DNA from: Armigeres subalbatus
Lineage: Eukaryota; Arthropoda; Insecta; Diptera; Culicidae
Assembly (NCBI RefSeq): GCF_024139115.2
Contig: NC_085141.1
Location: forward strand, 373,258,949 to 373,322,948
DNA length: 64,000 bases
Direction of reading: 5' to 3'
Each line of letters opens with the position of its first letter. The first letter of the stretch is position 1. Under the pieces are notes generated by a model. It made no database searches and had not been told where the DNA came from. It saw only the letters and a program-made list of their open reading frames with translations. The position numbers and the translations under genes were made by a program. Shown here one piece after another: positions 1 to 11,495 of the stretch.

Positions 1-1238
1 CGTTCTGCTCCATTTTTTCCTGCGCCTCACTAATAACTTGTTCTTCGTACTCTTTTTTCTTCCTGCGGTGGGTTCGTTTTTCTGCTGCTCTTGCTTCCTT
101 GTACCGATCTCTATTCGATCGGGTATCCGACACCAACATCCGGCTTGTGGCAACGTTCTTCTCGTCTGTCACTCTCTGACACTCCACATCGAACCAACCC
201 GTCCTGGGTCGCCTCTGTGCAGTGCCTACCACTTCTCGTGCTGGCATAGATCGACTCCCATAGATCGTTGATGTTGTCGCTAACGTTCCGTCCGTCCGTT
301 CGTCGAGCTTCTGGCGGTAATCAGCCGATACTCCCTCCGCCGACAATCGCTGGATATTGTAACGCATCGTTCGCTGTGATCTTTCGTTCGATAAAGTTGA
401 CAACCGTGATCGAATTTTACTGACAACGAGGTAGTGATCAGAGTCAATGTTCGGACCTCTGAATGTCCGCACATCGATAACATCCGAGAAGTGGCGCCCA
501 TCCACCAGAACATGGTCTATCTGGTTGCAAGTTTCACCATTTGGGTGTCTCCAGGTGTGCTTTCGGATGTTCTTTCGTGCAAAGTAGGTGCTACTGATGG
601 CCATCCCTCTGGCAGCAGCAAAATTTACTAGCCGTAGGCCGTTGTCAGTGGTAGCGGAGTGAAGGCTCTCCCTACCGATTATGGGACGGAAAAAGTCCTC
701 TCTACCGACCTGGGCGTTAGCGTCTCCGATAACAATTTTCACGTCATGCTTTGGGCACTCTCCATAGGCTTTATCAAGACATTCATAAAACGTGTCCTTC
801 ACGTCGTCGGATTTATCGTTTGTCGGTGCGTAAACGTTGATTAGGCTGTAATTGAAAAATTTGCCCCGTATCCTCAACACACAGATTCGTTCGCTAATGG
901 GTTTCCACCGCATCACTCGCTTCATCTGCTTGCCCATCACTACGAAACCAACTCCATGCTCTGCTTTTTCACCGCCGCTGTGATAGATGTTATACTTGAA
1001 TGCAGTATTGGTCGTGGGGTCCACGGCTCGGAATTCACGTTCTCCGGATCTAGGCCATCGGACTTCTTGAATAGCAGCCACGTTCACTCCAACCTTCTGC
1101 AGTTCACGAGCCAGAAGGCTCACTCGTCCAGGTTCATTTAGGGTCCTGACATTCCAGGTACCGAGTTTCCAATCATAGTCCTTATTTCGTTGCCGGGTCG
1201 GTTGCCAAAAATAACGTTCTCTTTTCTTCTATCTCCAT
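1..1238 (-). CDS. RTE-clade non-LTR retrotransposon, endonuclease domain (partial)
   Basis: The minus strand is open from an ATG at 1238 to the left edge, so the product is cut off by the window. The start is followed by a basic stretch and then WKLGTWNVRTLNEPGRV, the usual N-terminus of an APE-type endonuclease. Further landmarks in order are AAIQEVRW (catalytic Glu), NVYAPTND, VIGDANAQVG (the GDxN step), ISSTYF, HTWRHPNG, QIDHVLVD and NIDSDHYLV (the SDH step). This arrangement is that of RTE/BovB elements, whose endonuclease is often annotated as craniofacial development protein 2-like. It would nick target DNA to prime reverse transcription; the RT domain should follow to the left of base 1. 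Between about 235 and 290 the expected residues (NINDLWESIY) sit in a different frame, so a pair of compensating indels is likely. Apart from that it is well preserved and therefore young. The clade call is from recalled family features, not a search. Confidence 0.88.
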
Positions 1239-1600
1239 TTTTCGTGGTATTTGAGAGGCTTCAGTAAGCTACCTTACCGGGGTCGCGTTACCTACATCGC
1301 GATGATGGGGCTGCCACCTTAGGTATAGCTGACGCGATACAGCATTTCGTTAATCAGCCGCTGGGTACCAGGCAGACGCTGTTTGAGTCGCACCTCCTGG
1401 TGAACAGACGCTCGAGGCGTACCTTCTCACTCTAGCTGATGTCAGAAGGACAACAGTGCCCAGGCTGCACTACCAGCTAAGTACACAACCCTTAGCTGGC
1501 GGGCTTTTGTCATCGGACGACCCGTGGAAGCGTGAGATAGGGACTTGTGGGGACCAGAGCTCTGTTGGGCGCTCCTTCCTTGGTGTCAACCCACCATTTT
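1239..1600 (-). mobile_element. 5' leader of the RTE-like element
   Basis: GC-richer sequence directly upstream of the endonuclease start, unlike the AT-rich DNA beyond about 1600. It has no ORF and matches the idea of an untranslated leader, which a full-length RTE copy would keep. The 5' boundary is a guess from the change in composition. Confidence 0.5.
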
Positions 1601-2244
1601 GCAGTCCATAATTCCACATTGTCTAAATTTCCACAGAAAAAAGTATGCAATTTCCGCTGGAAATTTTTCTCATTTTTTTTTTATAAAAACGTGAAGCCGT
1701 TGGGCATTGTTACTTCTATTTACGGTTAAAGTTGGTTGAGTACCCTTTTAAAAGTTTGATTGCCATTGCCAAAAAATCACAATCTGGAATAAAATTTAAT
1801 TAATTGCATTGGTTGACAGTAAATTTGTATTCGCGATGCTCATGTATTGCATTTGTAGTTCTCGACCTCTACAATCAACAGGTCCCTTGCATGTTCATCA
1901 TGTTCATAAATACTGAATTAATTAACCTTATGGAGACGCGTGGTACATTTGTGCGATGATTCATCTTCTGACTAAACTTTTATTCAATTTTCATCACATT
2001 CGTTTTATTAAATAAATGAACAAGTGTACAAGTATGGAACTTGTATTAAGGGAAACCTGAGCCTAATTACATGTTGGGAAGTACATGTTCTTGGTTAACA
2101 TGTCGATCATACTGCGATCAAGAAATCATTAGAATCATGATTTCAAACAACAGGTTCTCGGGCGTCTTCTAAGCGATTTTCACAATTCTTTCACGGTTGT
2201 CTTATCCACTTTACCCAGTTTTATGTAGCTGTTATTTAGAATGT
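1601..2244. other. AT-rich stretch, nothing recognised
   Basis: No credible coding region, RNA gene or repeat structure was seen between the two retrotransposon relics. Confidence 0.5.
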
Positions 2245-2995
2245 AGGAAAGTTAGCTGCCGATTTTCGCAGTCTAACATTTTTTTTTTACAATCATATGC
2301 AGCTTCAAGACATCGGCATACAATATTCGGCATCCATCTGGAAGCACTGTGGAGAGTTTGTTGATGAAGAGCAGAAATAAAAGCGGGCCAAGGGTGCTGC
2401 CTTGGGGCACGCCAGATTGGTTAGTGAAAATGTTGGATGTTTCCGTTCCTATCCTCACCACAAGCTGTCGGTTCGTCAAATATAATTTGAGCCACCAGAT
2501 GGTATTTTGGCCTATGCCTAGTTGCTCAAGCCGGGCAAGCAGTATTCCATTATCAACTCGGTCGAATGTATATTTGAAATCGGTGTACACTGTATCGACT
2601 TGTGTACCGAAGTCCATATTTGGTAGCCTAGTGATACAAATTGTGGAAGATTGGTTGCAGTTGACCTTTTAGGATAAAATCCATGCTGATCCGGAGATAA
2701 ATGTGCTTTACACGCCGCAAACAGTATGTCGTTCATGATGAAAATTTTAGAACAGGAGCATAAGGATGCGATGCCTCCATAGTTTTGCTTATCGTTCTTC
2801 TTATGCACTGGGAACATCACGGAAAATTTCCTTGATGAGGGAAACTTGCACTTACTTAGCGAATGGTTGAAAAGTATTGTTAACGGTAAAATCAATGCCT
2901 CGCTACACCTTTTGAAAACACATGACGGAATGCCATCAGGGCTGGCTGAGAAGGAATATTTGAGTTTACTAATAGCTGAACTAACTTGAAGTTAT
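2245..2995 (-). pseudogene. CR1/Jockey-type reverse transcriptase relic
   Basis: Read on the minus strand from about 2995 the sequence gives the SPDGIPSCVFKRC block, then LFNHSLSKCKFPSSRKFS, VFPVHKK-type text, SPDQHGFYPKRSTATNL, VDTVYTDFKYTFDRVDNGIL and SGVPQGSTLGPLLFLLF, followed by ILYADVLKL. These are RT motifs in the right order. The reading jumps frame near 2610-2640, where the N-terminal and catalytic parts overlap in different frames. The YADD box reads YADV, so a catalytic aspartate is gone. The 5' part of the element (endonuclease, ORF1) is absent, as is usual for 5'-truncated LINE copies, and coding similarity stops at a T-run near 2280. Inactive. CR1 versus Jockey cannot be settled by eye. 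Confidence 0.85.
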
Positions 2996-3822
2996 CTGCA
3001 GCTGTCTAAAGGTAGAAACGATGCATGCATGGAGTGTTTAGACAAGTACGTTCAATTTGCCTCGCTGCACAATGGCGGAAACCCGGACAAAAGCTCAATT
3101 TTTTTTCGTTCGTATCGCAAAACTTGTATGGTATCATGTATTTAAACCTATTTTTGGTCTACTTCTCGGTGGTTAGTGTGGTGATTTGCTCCAAAGCTGA
3201 AAATTGACTGCTTCAATGTTAGAATGAGGACGCTGTTAATGCTTCAGACCTTAAGGCATCCGCCTCCAGAAGCACTCGAGTAGCATAGTATATGTTGAAT
3301 AACAATTCTAACCTTAAAAGGAATTTAGCGTCCCAAAATTACTCTTTGGTGAAAAATTCGAGCAACATATTAGGTTTTGTCTGGCATTTGTATGGGGGCC
3401 CGCTATGTAAAGAAATCATTACTTCTCTTTCATTAAACCGAACAAATACCTGAATTGAATGAAGAAACCATATCGTCTCTTGCCGTTTGCCGGGCAAATG
3501 CATCCTTTGCATGAAAGATTCATATCATATCTTCATTTGCCCTAAACTAAGCAACGGTGGATGGTGTACAAAACTTTCGACCTTTTGTCCTTTTCGACCA
3601 TTTATCCCTTCGACCTTTTGTCTTTCGACGTTTTGTCTTTCGACTTTTTGTCCTTTCGATTTTTTGTGAATTTTTTCGTGGGGTTTACTCATTGTTTCAT
3701 TGACGCTGAAGGTCTTAAACGACTAAAACCAAACCGTGTAAAAAAAACCTGGTTGTACTTTCGTGTACTGGGTGTTCTAGAGATACTGATTTTTGTGAAA
3801 ATAAGCCTCTTTATTATCTATT
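2996..3822. other. No gene; contains a short TTTCGAC/TTTTGTC repeat
   Basis: Nothing coding is recognised. From 3575 to 3668 the motif TTTCGACNTTTTGTC recurs about five times with a period near 16 bp. It is a local minisatellite, and the short plus-strand ORFs crossing it are products of the repeat. Confidence 0.6.
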
Positions 3823-5746
3823 TTATTTTATTAATTTTATCTTTCTCTTTTCGATAGTTGTTATCACACTCAGAGAGTCGGTGCATATGATAAAAGCACC
3901 TACTCTACCTTGGTTTGATATCCACTTCAGAGCTTCAATTACCGCCATGGTTTCGACGTTGTAGATGCTAATTAAGTTATGGGTTCTTTTACGTATTACG
4001 TTTCCTTCCACAATTACACTAAAGCCGGTTCTGGAGTCTGTTTTTGATCCGTCAGTGTATAAAACTGTATGGAATCTGTATTTAGTACGCATTCGTTGAG
4101 CAAATAGTTGTCTTAAATCCAGATGATTGTTTACGGTCTGGTTCGCGTGTAGGACTGTATTATCGACAATATTTGTTTTCTTTTCCATGGTGGAGTAGAT
4201 GGTATGCTGCTTGCTGGAATGTTAGTTGCTAGTTCTTCGATGATTCGGCTACTTCTAGTTTTTATGGTGTTTTGTTCAGTAGCTGGTCCTTGATTCCAAA
4301 GTTCCCCTGAACTGTTGCTGCTGAGTTCTTCTGTTGCGCTGTTTGATGGTTCACTAGCATTGTTGGCTACCTTTGCTGCAAATATCGCTAGTTTTTGGTT
4401 CGAAAGAAATCTGATGTTTGTGATGCCTGCTTCGGCCTGAATGCTTATTATTGGGCTGGTATGGAATGCTCCTATGATAACTCGTAGAGCGCTGTTGTGC
4501 AAACTTTCGAACCGTTTGATTACCGTGTCGCAAATTGAAGATATGATCGGGGCTGCATATAGTATTTTTTCAAGTACAGTTGCTTTATAGATTTTTATCA
4601 GGGATTGGTGGTCTCCGGCCCATGATCTAGATGCGATGGATCTTGGAAACTGGACTCTCTGGGAGCATACTGCTCTTGTTTCCTCGATGTGTGTTTTGTA
4701 GGTGAGGTGTTGATCTAATGTTACTCCTAGGCATTTGTGGCATGATTTTTCTGGTATAGGGACATTGTTCAATATAAGTCTTTGACTTGTTTGTTTTCTA
4801 GATCTCGGGTGTTTCAACGTTATAGTTACCCATTTTTCGGTAGAGATTTTGAAGCCGGTGCGTTGTTCCCATGATTCAACCGATTTAAGCGCTGATTGTA
4901 TTTTTTTGTGAGATTTTTCCTGTTACCATCGGAGGCGAAAAGAACTACATCGTCGGCGAAGAGGAGTGCATTATCTTCGGCAGAAAGCTCTGCGCATATG
5001 GAGTCGATTGCAATTAGGAATAGCGTAACACTTATCACTGATCCTTGACATAGGCCATTTTCCATTATTGTTTCCTGTGACAGAGTATTGTTGGCTTTAA
5101 CTTCCAAGGATTTTTTGGATGTATTTAACAAGATTGCCTCCTATTTTCCACTCACAGATTTTGTTTAGTACCAGCCAACGCCAAGTTGTGTCGTAAGCCT
5201 TTTTAATGTCGAGAAAGATTGCTTGTGTAAAGATCTTTTTGTGCATAGCTTCTCTAACTGGGGTGTCAAAGTGTGCTAGATAGACCTATGTAGATTTACC
5301 TTTACGGAATGCAAATTGGCGTTGAGTAGCCTACGTTCTTCAATTAGGTGCATTAGACGGTTGTTCACCATTCCCTCGTGGATCTTACCAAGGCAACTAT
5401 TTAGGTAGATTGGTCTGTAGTTTCCTGGACAACTTCTTTCTCCTTTTCCCTTGTATATAGGAACCACTATGGATTTGGCCCAGCTTTCTGGGTATACGGA
5501 GCCTTCCCACAATCGGTTATATGTGTTAAGGAGCAGATGTTTGTACTCTATTGGCAGTTAGGTGATCATGGCATAGTGGATGCCATCTGGCCCTGGAGAA
5601 GATCCTTTAAGTCCTTCCATTGCTTCTTCAAGCTCGTTTCGGGAAAATACTGAGTTATATCCGGCTTCTTCTTCCTGGTTTATAAGTATCGGGGATTGTT
5701 CGATGTTATTTTTATATGCTAGTAATGCTGGAGAATATTCCCTATC
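3823..5746 (-). pseudogene. ORF2 of the I-type element: RT and RNase H
   Basis: From 5746 leftward: SRNELEEAMEGLKGSSPGPD (start of RT), ESWAKSIVVPIYKGKGE and NYRPIYLNSCLGK near 5400-5500, GLCQGSVISVTLFLIAI near 5000, then LFADDVVLFAS, an FADD form of the catalytic box. The thumb follows (CLGVTLDQHLTYKTHIE, LIKIYKATVLEKILYAAPII) at 4800-4500. RNase H follows with LYTDGSKTDSRTG, VETMAVIEALKWI and IICTDSLSV, which supply the first D, the E and the second D of the active site. The sequence ends before the last catalytic residue. Frame changes occur near 5510, 5280-5130, 4820 and 4160, and there are in-frame stops, so this is a pseudogene. Confidence 0.85.
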
Positions 5747-5751
5747 ACTGG

Positions 5752-6288
5752 ATATTAGGGTGGCTCAAAAAACATGTTTTCCCATTTCTTGATGGGCCGC
5801 CCTCTTATTCGGATGTATTTGATACCCTGATGCTCTGGACAAAATTTCAGCCAAATTGGTCAACGTTATTAGGCAAAGATATTAACATTTTACTGGAGTG
5901 TTGTAGGGGTGAATTTATTTCTTTTCAAAGGTAAAAGAAACGAAATTTGCTCAAACCCCACTTCAAAGAAATGCTAATAACTTAGCCGGGCAAACTCTAA
6001 TCTTCTCGCGGTTTTCTGCATAACATTCTGTATTAAATTCTTCAAGATCTGAATAAGTATCATAGTTCTTCATCGTAAGTTGTGCCGTCCAACTACAATT
6101 CACTGTTTTTGGATGTTTCTGCATACATTTTTGCATATAAACTTCCAACGAGTTTAGCACCGCTCAAACGTTGACCGATTTGACTGAAATTTTGTCCAGA
6201 GCATCAAGGCATCAAATAGAACCAAATAAGAGGGCGGCCTATCAAAAAAATTGGAAAAAGTATTTCCCATACTAATTTGAGCCACCCT
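5752..6288. mobile_element. 537-bp MITE (AGGGTGGCTCAAA termini) inside the RT gene
   Basis: The two ends are long inverted repeats of about 110 bp. The left end reads AGGGTGGCTCAAA and continues through GGGCCGCCCTCTTATT and ATGCTCTGGACAAAATTTCA; the same landmarks return in reverse complement near 6160-6288. It is flanked by ACTGG on both sides (5747-5751 and 6289-6293). Removing the element and one ACTGG joins the host reading frame without a shift. No transposase is encoded. The same terminal motif appears at 7086, 7275, 25438 and 25904, so it belongs to a dispersed family. Confidence 0.88.
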
Positions 6289-6293
6289 ACTGG

Positions 6294-6995
6294 TTATTTG
6301 TCCGAAGTGTGCAGCAAGACTATCAGCGATTCCTTTGTTGTTAGTTGTTTTTTCATTATTGAATTTGATTACTCGGATACGTTGGCTTGAATTTTGCTGA
6401 GGTTTTTCCACATCTCCTTGGTAGGCGTTTGGACGTTGAATTTTTGGGCAAAGTCTTCCAAAAATTTCTTCTTGGCCTTTACGATGGTCTCTTGTGCTTT
6501 GATATTTGCATCTCGGAATTCTTGGGTATGTTGTGGAAGTAGAGTTCCCTTTTTGTTTCTTTGCAAGCTTCTAAGAGCTTTTCTTCTTGCTTTAATGGCT
6601 GCTGCAACTTCTTTATTCCACCATGGCACCTGTTTACCTGTGATGGTTCCTTTTGTTTTTGGGATTGATTGTTCAGCAGCTCTGTTTATCTGCCTTGTTA
6701 TTTCTTCGACTTGGTCAACAACGTTGTCTATGTAGGTGATTTCAATCGTATTTTGGTATTTTTCCCAATCTGCTTCATCAATTTCCCACTTAGGGAGACG
6801 TTGTGTTTCCTGTAGTATCTGCGGCATCAATATAATTAGGGGTATGTGGTCGCTTCCGTAGGAGTCATCTGAGACGGTAAGTTCCAGAGTACCAGCTAGT
6901 ACATCTGAACAACAACATATATCGATGGAGGATCCAATTCCTGTAACACTATTCACATATGTGTTTTCATCATTGCACCATGGTCGGATTCGTAA
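6294..6995 (-). pseudogene. ORF2 of the I-type element: endonuclease C-terminus and linker
   Basis: Reading leftward from 6995: WCNDENTYVNSVTGIG, then SYGSDHIPLIILM, the SDH catalytic step of the endonuclease. A charged linker follows, with VPWWNKEVAAAIKARRKALR and KAKKKFLEDFAQKFN, typical of the region between endonuclease and RT. A frameshift near 6390-6410 moves the end (GIADSLAAHFGQITS) into another frame. The middle of the endonuclease, with the GDFN motif, is missing between this part and the part at 9690, so the insertion at 6998-9688 was accompanied by loss of host sequence. Confidence 0.82.
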
Positions 6996-6997
6996 AA

Positions 6998-9688
6998 TTT
7001 AACGACATAAATCGATAACTCGAAAACTATCAGTGCTAGAGTTTTGACGTCTTCAGAAGAAATGATCTACAAGAAAAGATCTATTTTCGGTGTAAGTTGC
7101 CATTAGGGTGACCCTTTTGTGATTTTTTTTGAAAATCTATTTTTTCAACCTCTTGAGTTAGAAGATCATATTATTCTACAAAGTTATATAGAATTTAATT
7201 CTAAGAATTTTTGCTTAATAAACATTTATTTTATCTCATATAGGTAATGTTTTATGACAAAACTACTGAATTTAGATAGGGTGGCCCCGAAAAAAAATAG
7301 TTTTTAGCTTCCACTTTCACCAAATTAAAATATTCAAAAAAAACTGTCTAAGTATCGCTTCACGGTCTTTGGAAAGCGCATCTTTTGGTTACATAAGATG
7401 CTTGATAGCTTCATTTTCAAGCATATTATAAGCGTTTTTTTCATAAAAAAGTGATATTTTTCTTAACATTCTACTGCAGCTAGTAGCAAATATTAGCAAT
7501 AATGTCAATCGTCTTCTGAAAGTATACATTTAGGCCCATCGAATCCATGATATTTCATTTGTCCATCTTTGTCCACTTTTGTTTGATAATAATATTAGTT
7601 TTGCACGAAAAACAAGGAATTTCATGTGAACACTTATACCATCTTTAGGATTTTCCCAATATTCGGTAGAATAAAAGACAGAAACACAGTTTTAGACCAG
7701 AGGTCGTATAGACTGAACACCTAGTCAACGGACAGGACACATAATACTCAGTGGACCGGTGAAGAATTTTTCGATCACGAATAGTTCCCTTCTTACCAGG
7801 GCAGGAATCGAACCCACGCTCCATATCACATGCGTCTAAATGACTGACGTCGCTAACCGCACGGCCACAAATCGTTTTTTATCTGAAATATTTATATCAA
7901 CTCGTGTGGAAAAGTAGTCGAAAAAATCATTTTGACATTTTAACCACTGCACAGTGTTGCTTTGGGCCTTTTTTTGAGCCACCTATCACAGGTTAATTTT
8001 TATTGTGATCCTTCAGCATTTACATAAAATTAGTGTACAAGTAGAGCAAAAAGTGGGACATTTAAAATCTATATAACTCACGTGTAATTGCGTGTAAACA
8101 CAAGGTTCAACCACGAGATAAGAGTAGACATACAGTAGGTTCAGTGTACTAAAAAGTTGTATGCGCCATTTTGCGCCGGAACAAGTTACACGATTCTAAA
8201 ACACCCCAAGAAAAAACACATTTTCTCAAATAACTTTTCAATGTTGAGATAGAGCTTTGCAATATTCTACAAAAACGTGTATTTTTGTTAGCCAAACAAC
8301 TTTGTAGAAGATGGTAAAAATGCCTGAAACATAGAAAAATAGTTATGCTCAAAAAACTGATTTTAGGGACCTTCCACAGAAAATGTCACATATCTCGTAC
8401 TATATAAGTCATAGGTATAGGGTCTCTTTGGCAAAGTGGCTTGAAATACAATCCGCTACAACTTTCCTGAAGACATTAGGCTCATATCTGGTTTCGATGG
8501 TTAAGCAAAATTTTTATCTCACTTTTAGGTGGATTAATCGTTTCTCCAAACAAACTACAGCGAAAAAATCAACAGAAACGATGTTATAAAAAAAAGCGCA
8601 CGAAATCGACAAAAAGCAACACTGTGCACTGGACCGATTTTAAAGGTATATAGGGTACATAAAATAAATGCTTAAGAGCGCTACTTTTGTGACGTCGCTA
8701 ACCGCACGGCCACAAATCGTTCTTTATCTAAAGTATTTATATCAACTCGTGTGGAAAAGTAGTCAAGAAAATCATTTTGACATTTTAACCACTGCACAGT
8801 GTTGCTTTTTGCCGATTTCGTGCACATCGTTTCTGTTGATTTTTTCGCTGTAGAATGTTGGAGAAGACGTTAGATATGAAAAGGGCCTTTTTTTTTTTGA
8901 GAAAATCTGTAAAATGATTAATCTAAGTGAGATAAAATTTTTGCTTAACTATCGAAACCAGATATGAGCCTAATGTCTTCAGGAAAGTTGTAGCGGATGG
9001 TATTTCAAGCTACTTTGCCAAAGAGACCCCATACCTATGACTTATATAGTACGAGATATGTGGATCTTGGATCTTTTTAATGAAAATACTCCTTACAAAT
9101 AGCTCTTTGTAGTATGTAAGTTTTTCTGAACGAGAACAAATTATTTTTTGTGTGAGGATGCAATAACTTCGAAAATTAGTCAGAAAAATGTGTTTTTTCG
9201 ATATTTAAAAAGTTTTGCAGACTGTAAAAACGCATAATACCAAAATCTAATTCATGGAGAATATGGGCAAAGATCCACTGAAAAATAAAAAAATATAAAA
9301 CGAATGGGTGACCCTCAAAAAAAATTGTGAAAGGACCCAATATTTGATTTTTTACCTAAAAAAAGCTCATTTTTCAAAAATCGATCTGGCGCGACCTCTA
9401 AACGATTTTTTAGAAATTCGGACATACAGACATCAGCTCAATTCATAGTGTTGCAATATACTATGGGCCTATTGGCCACCTATCACAGGTAAATTTTTAT
9501 TGTGATCCTACAGCATTTACATAAAATTAGTGTCCAAGTTTGTGTAATTTCGTGGCCCTTTTCATATCTAACGTCTTCTCCAAACAAACTACAGCGAAAA
9601 AATCAACAGAAACGATGTTATTAAAAAAGCGCACGAAATCGACAAAAAGCAACACTGTGCACTGGACCGATTTTCAAGGTATATAAGG
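6998..9688. mobile_element. Nested foldback/MITE complex inside the endonuclease gene
   Basis: About 2.7 kb of AT-rich non-coding DNA separates the two endonuclease parts. It is built from internal copies. A ~110-bp unit at 8544-8652 recurs directly at 9578-9684 and inverted near 8795-8875. A ~125-bp unit at 7848-7975 recurs at 8691-8820. The segment starting GCCACCTATCACAGG is present at 7978 and 9474. A large palindrome has arms at 8387-8540 and 8913-9062. AGGGTGRCCC-type ends occur at 7086 and 7275. It looks like several elements nested and rearranged, not one intact unit. No protein is encoded. Confidence 0.75.
7690..7868 (-). mobile_element. tRNA-Ser-like SINE
   Basis: On the minus strand a pol III type 2 promoter is visible. 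TGGCCGTGCGGTTAG (7867-7853) corresponds to an A box, and GGTTCGATTCC (7814-7804) is a perfect B box. The text GTGGCCGTGCGGTTAG, GAGCGTGGGTTCGATTCC and the wide A-B spacing resemble the D arm, variable arm and T arm of a serine-type tRNA. Downstream it continues into tRNA-unrelated sequence to about 7690, so it is a SINE and not a tRNA gene. A fragment with only the A-box side is repeated at 8690-8712. Confidence 0.75.
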
Positions 9689-9689
9689 A

Positions 9690-10105
9690 AGGTATATGTT
9701 TAGTATTTTAGCATCCATTGGTGCACCTACTTTTACGGCTACTGCTTCCAAATTTGTATTTAGGTCAATACTCGTGCTGTCTATGTCTTCTTTTACTGCC
9801 GTTATCACTCCACCAGCTGATCTGGCTCCACCAGGTCATTGACGGTGGTATATTTTATACTTACTGATGTTAGCTTGCTGTTCTTTTTGGCACATTGTTT
9901 CCTGTAGACATACTACCAATGGGTTGATGGTAGCCATTAATAATTTTAAGTCGGTTCTTCTTTTCCTTAATCCTCTGACATTCCATGAGACCGCAAAATT
10001 TTCGTTGTTTGCTGGACTGTTATTATTTTGTGTTATTTTTATATTATTTGGGATTGTTTTGACTACTTGTTTATCTTGGGTATGGTGTTGTGGTCTCGTT
10101 TAAGC
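9690..10105 (-). pseudogene. ORF2 of the I-type element: endonuclease N-terminus
   Basis: Minus-strand reading gives NFAVSWNVRGLRKRRTDLK, LMATINPLVVCLQET (with the catalytic Glu), ARSAGGVITAVKEDI and AKILNIYLP, the start of an APE-type endonuclease. An in-frame TGA near 9838 interrupts it. The sequence then runs into the nested insertion immediately after the NIYLP block. Confidence 0.82.
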
Positions 10106-10149
10106 TGTTAAATATTCTTACTACATATTATCGTCATGATGGGTAGATC

Positions 10150-11370
10150 CTATGGATTGTTCTGAATCTGATTCAACATACTCCATCTCTTCACATGGTT
10201 GCATTGAAGTGTTTCCTTTTTTCTTCCTAGGAGGTGAGAGCAAGGTGTTATCCAGACTCCTTGTGTGTTTGAGGGCTGTTGGTATGATTTCAATAGGTTT
10301 TCAAGCGTGTTGCAATCTTCTTTGAGTTTTTCCGCCTCTTTTTCTGCAATTTGTCTTCTATTTTTTTCTTCCTTGTATGCTTTGTGAACTGAGTCTAACG
10401 TCTTCAGCATCTCCTCAATTTTTGTTTGCATTTCCGTCACTTTTTTATCATTTTCCTGGCAACATTTGATCAATTCTTCTTTGTATTGCATAAGCTTTGT
10501 CTCGAATTGTACTTCCATTTCAGCTTTCAAGGTGTCAGCATACATTTTCTTCTCTTCATTTAGCTCGTTGATTTTAGCTACGTAGGCTATGTTTTCATTA
10601 GTAAGTTTTTTAACATCTTCTTCAACTGATGATATCACTGTATCTGAGTAAGTTGTTTTGCTCTCTGATTCAACAATGTTTCTGGCTTCCCAAAACGAAA
10701 TGTTTCTGTCCACTTTCACTTTCGTAATAGATTTTTCTTTTTGCAAAACTGGGCACTCTTTGGAAAATGCACCATGCCCACCACCACAATTAATACATTT
10801 TGCTACGTTGCCACATTCTTCATGGCAGACTTCACTGCACCTAATGCACTTGGCCGGGCAGCTAATGCTAGTATGTCCAAACTTGAGACACTTGAAACAC
10901 CTTAGCGGGTTAGGGTACCATGGTCTTGTCTGCAAGAGGATGTAACCCAATTTGAAAACTTTGGGTGGCCTTGTTCCTTTCACGGTTATGACGAAAATTC
11001 CGGTAGGAATTTTATTGTCCTCCGCGCCCTTCGTAATTTGCTTTACATTTATCACGCCTTGATCTGATAGCATGTCCCGAATTGCGTCGTCCGTATCGTT
11101 TTTCACATTACAGCAGAACACTACCACTTTGCAGGAGTGCAATGATTTATGTTCATAAATCTTCACCGTAATACCGTCAACTAGTTTTTCAATTTTAGCC
11201 AGGTTTTTGGCCTGACTTTCATTCCGCACTGTTACAAATAATTTTCCTTCTCTCGTGTTTTTTGCCGCAATTATTGTCCCACAGTGGCTCTAGATTGTTT
11301 TCTCCACTAATACTGGGGACACTCCATGGAAGCTTTTCCTCTCCTCCATCCTTTCCATTACCATATTTTT
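10150..11370 (-). pseudogene. ORF1 (gag-like zinc-knuckle protein) of the I-type element
   Basis: Open from 11229 to 10150 (359 codons). The same frame continues upstream to an ATG near 11370, interrupted by one TAG near 11290 (after SPVLVEKTI), so the true ORF1 was longer and is now broken by a nonsense change. Counting from 11229, residues 111-159 hold nucleocapsid-type zinc knuckles: CFKCLKFGHTSISC fits CX2CX4HX4C, and two cysteine/histidine-rich repeats follow (CIRCSEVCHEEC, CINCGGGHGAFSKEC). Residues 205-325 are highly charged and predicted to form a coiled coil. Such proteins bind the element's RNA and form the RNP used for integration. The N-terminal part resembles the RRM-like region of I/Jockey ORF1 proteins. 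ORF2 begins about 50-100 bases downstream. Confidence 0.85.
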
Positions 11371-11495
11371 TTCCCCGGCAACACCGCCGGGGTTTTCCCC
11401 CATACGGGGGAAATTAGAACTGTTCATCAAATAAGCTCTGCTCGTTGGTTATTTTTTAATTTGCACTCTTGGTAGACACTTGCGTTGCTTATTCA

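Larger units (their letters stand above)
3823..11460 (-). mobile_element. I-type non-LTR retrotransposon, broken and with nested insertions
   Basis: Minus-strand parts appear in the order expected for an I/LOA-type element: ORF1 with zinc knuckles (about 11370-10150), endonuclease N-terminus (10015-9690), endonuclease C-terminus and linker (6995-6294), RT (5746-4190) and RNase H (4190-3823). The presence of RNase H after RT and a coiled-coil/zinc-knuckle ORF1 favours the I group over Jockey or RTE. Two insertions split ORF2: a 2.7-kb foldback complex inside the endonuclease and a 537-bp MITE in front of the RT. The 3' end stops inside RNase H in an ATAAA-rich stretch. Several stops and frameshifts make it inactive. 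Outer limits are approximate; the 5' limit is placed upstream of the ORF1 start. Confidence 0.85.

Noticed and set aside
7690..7868. A functional tRNA-Ser gene on the minus strand
   Set aside because: Pol III boxes are good, but the acceptor stem cannot be closed and the sequence continues into a tRNA-unrelated body, so it is a SINE.
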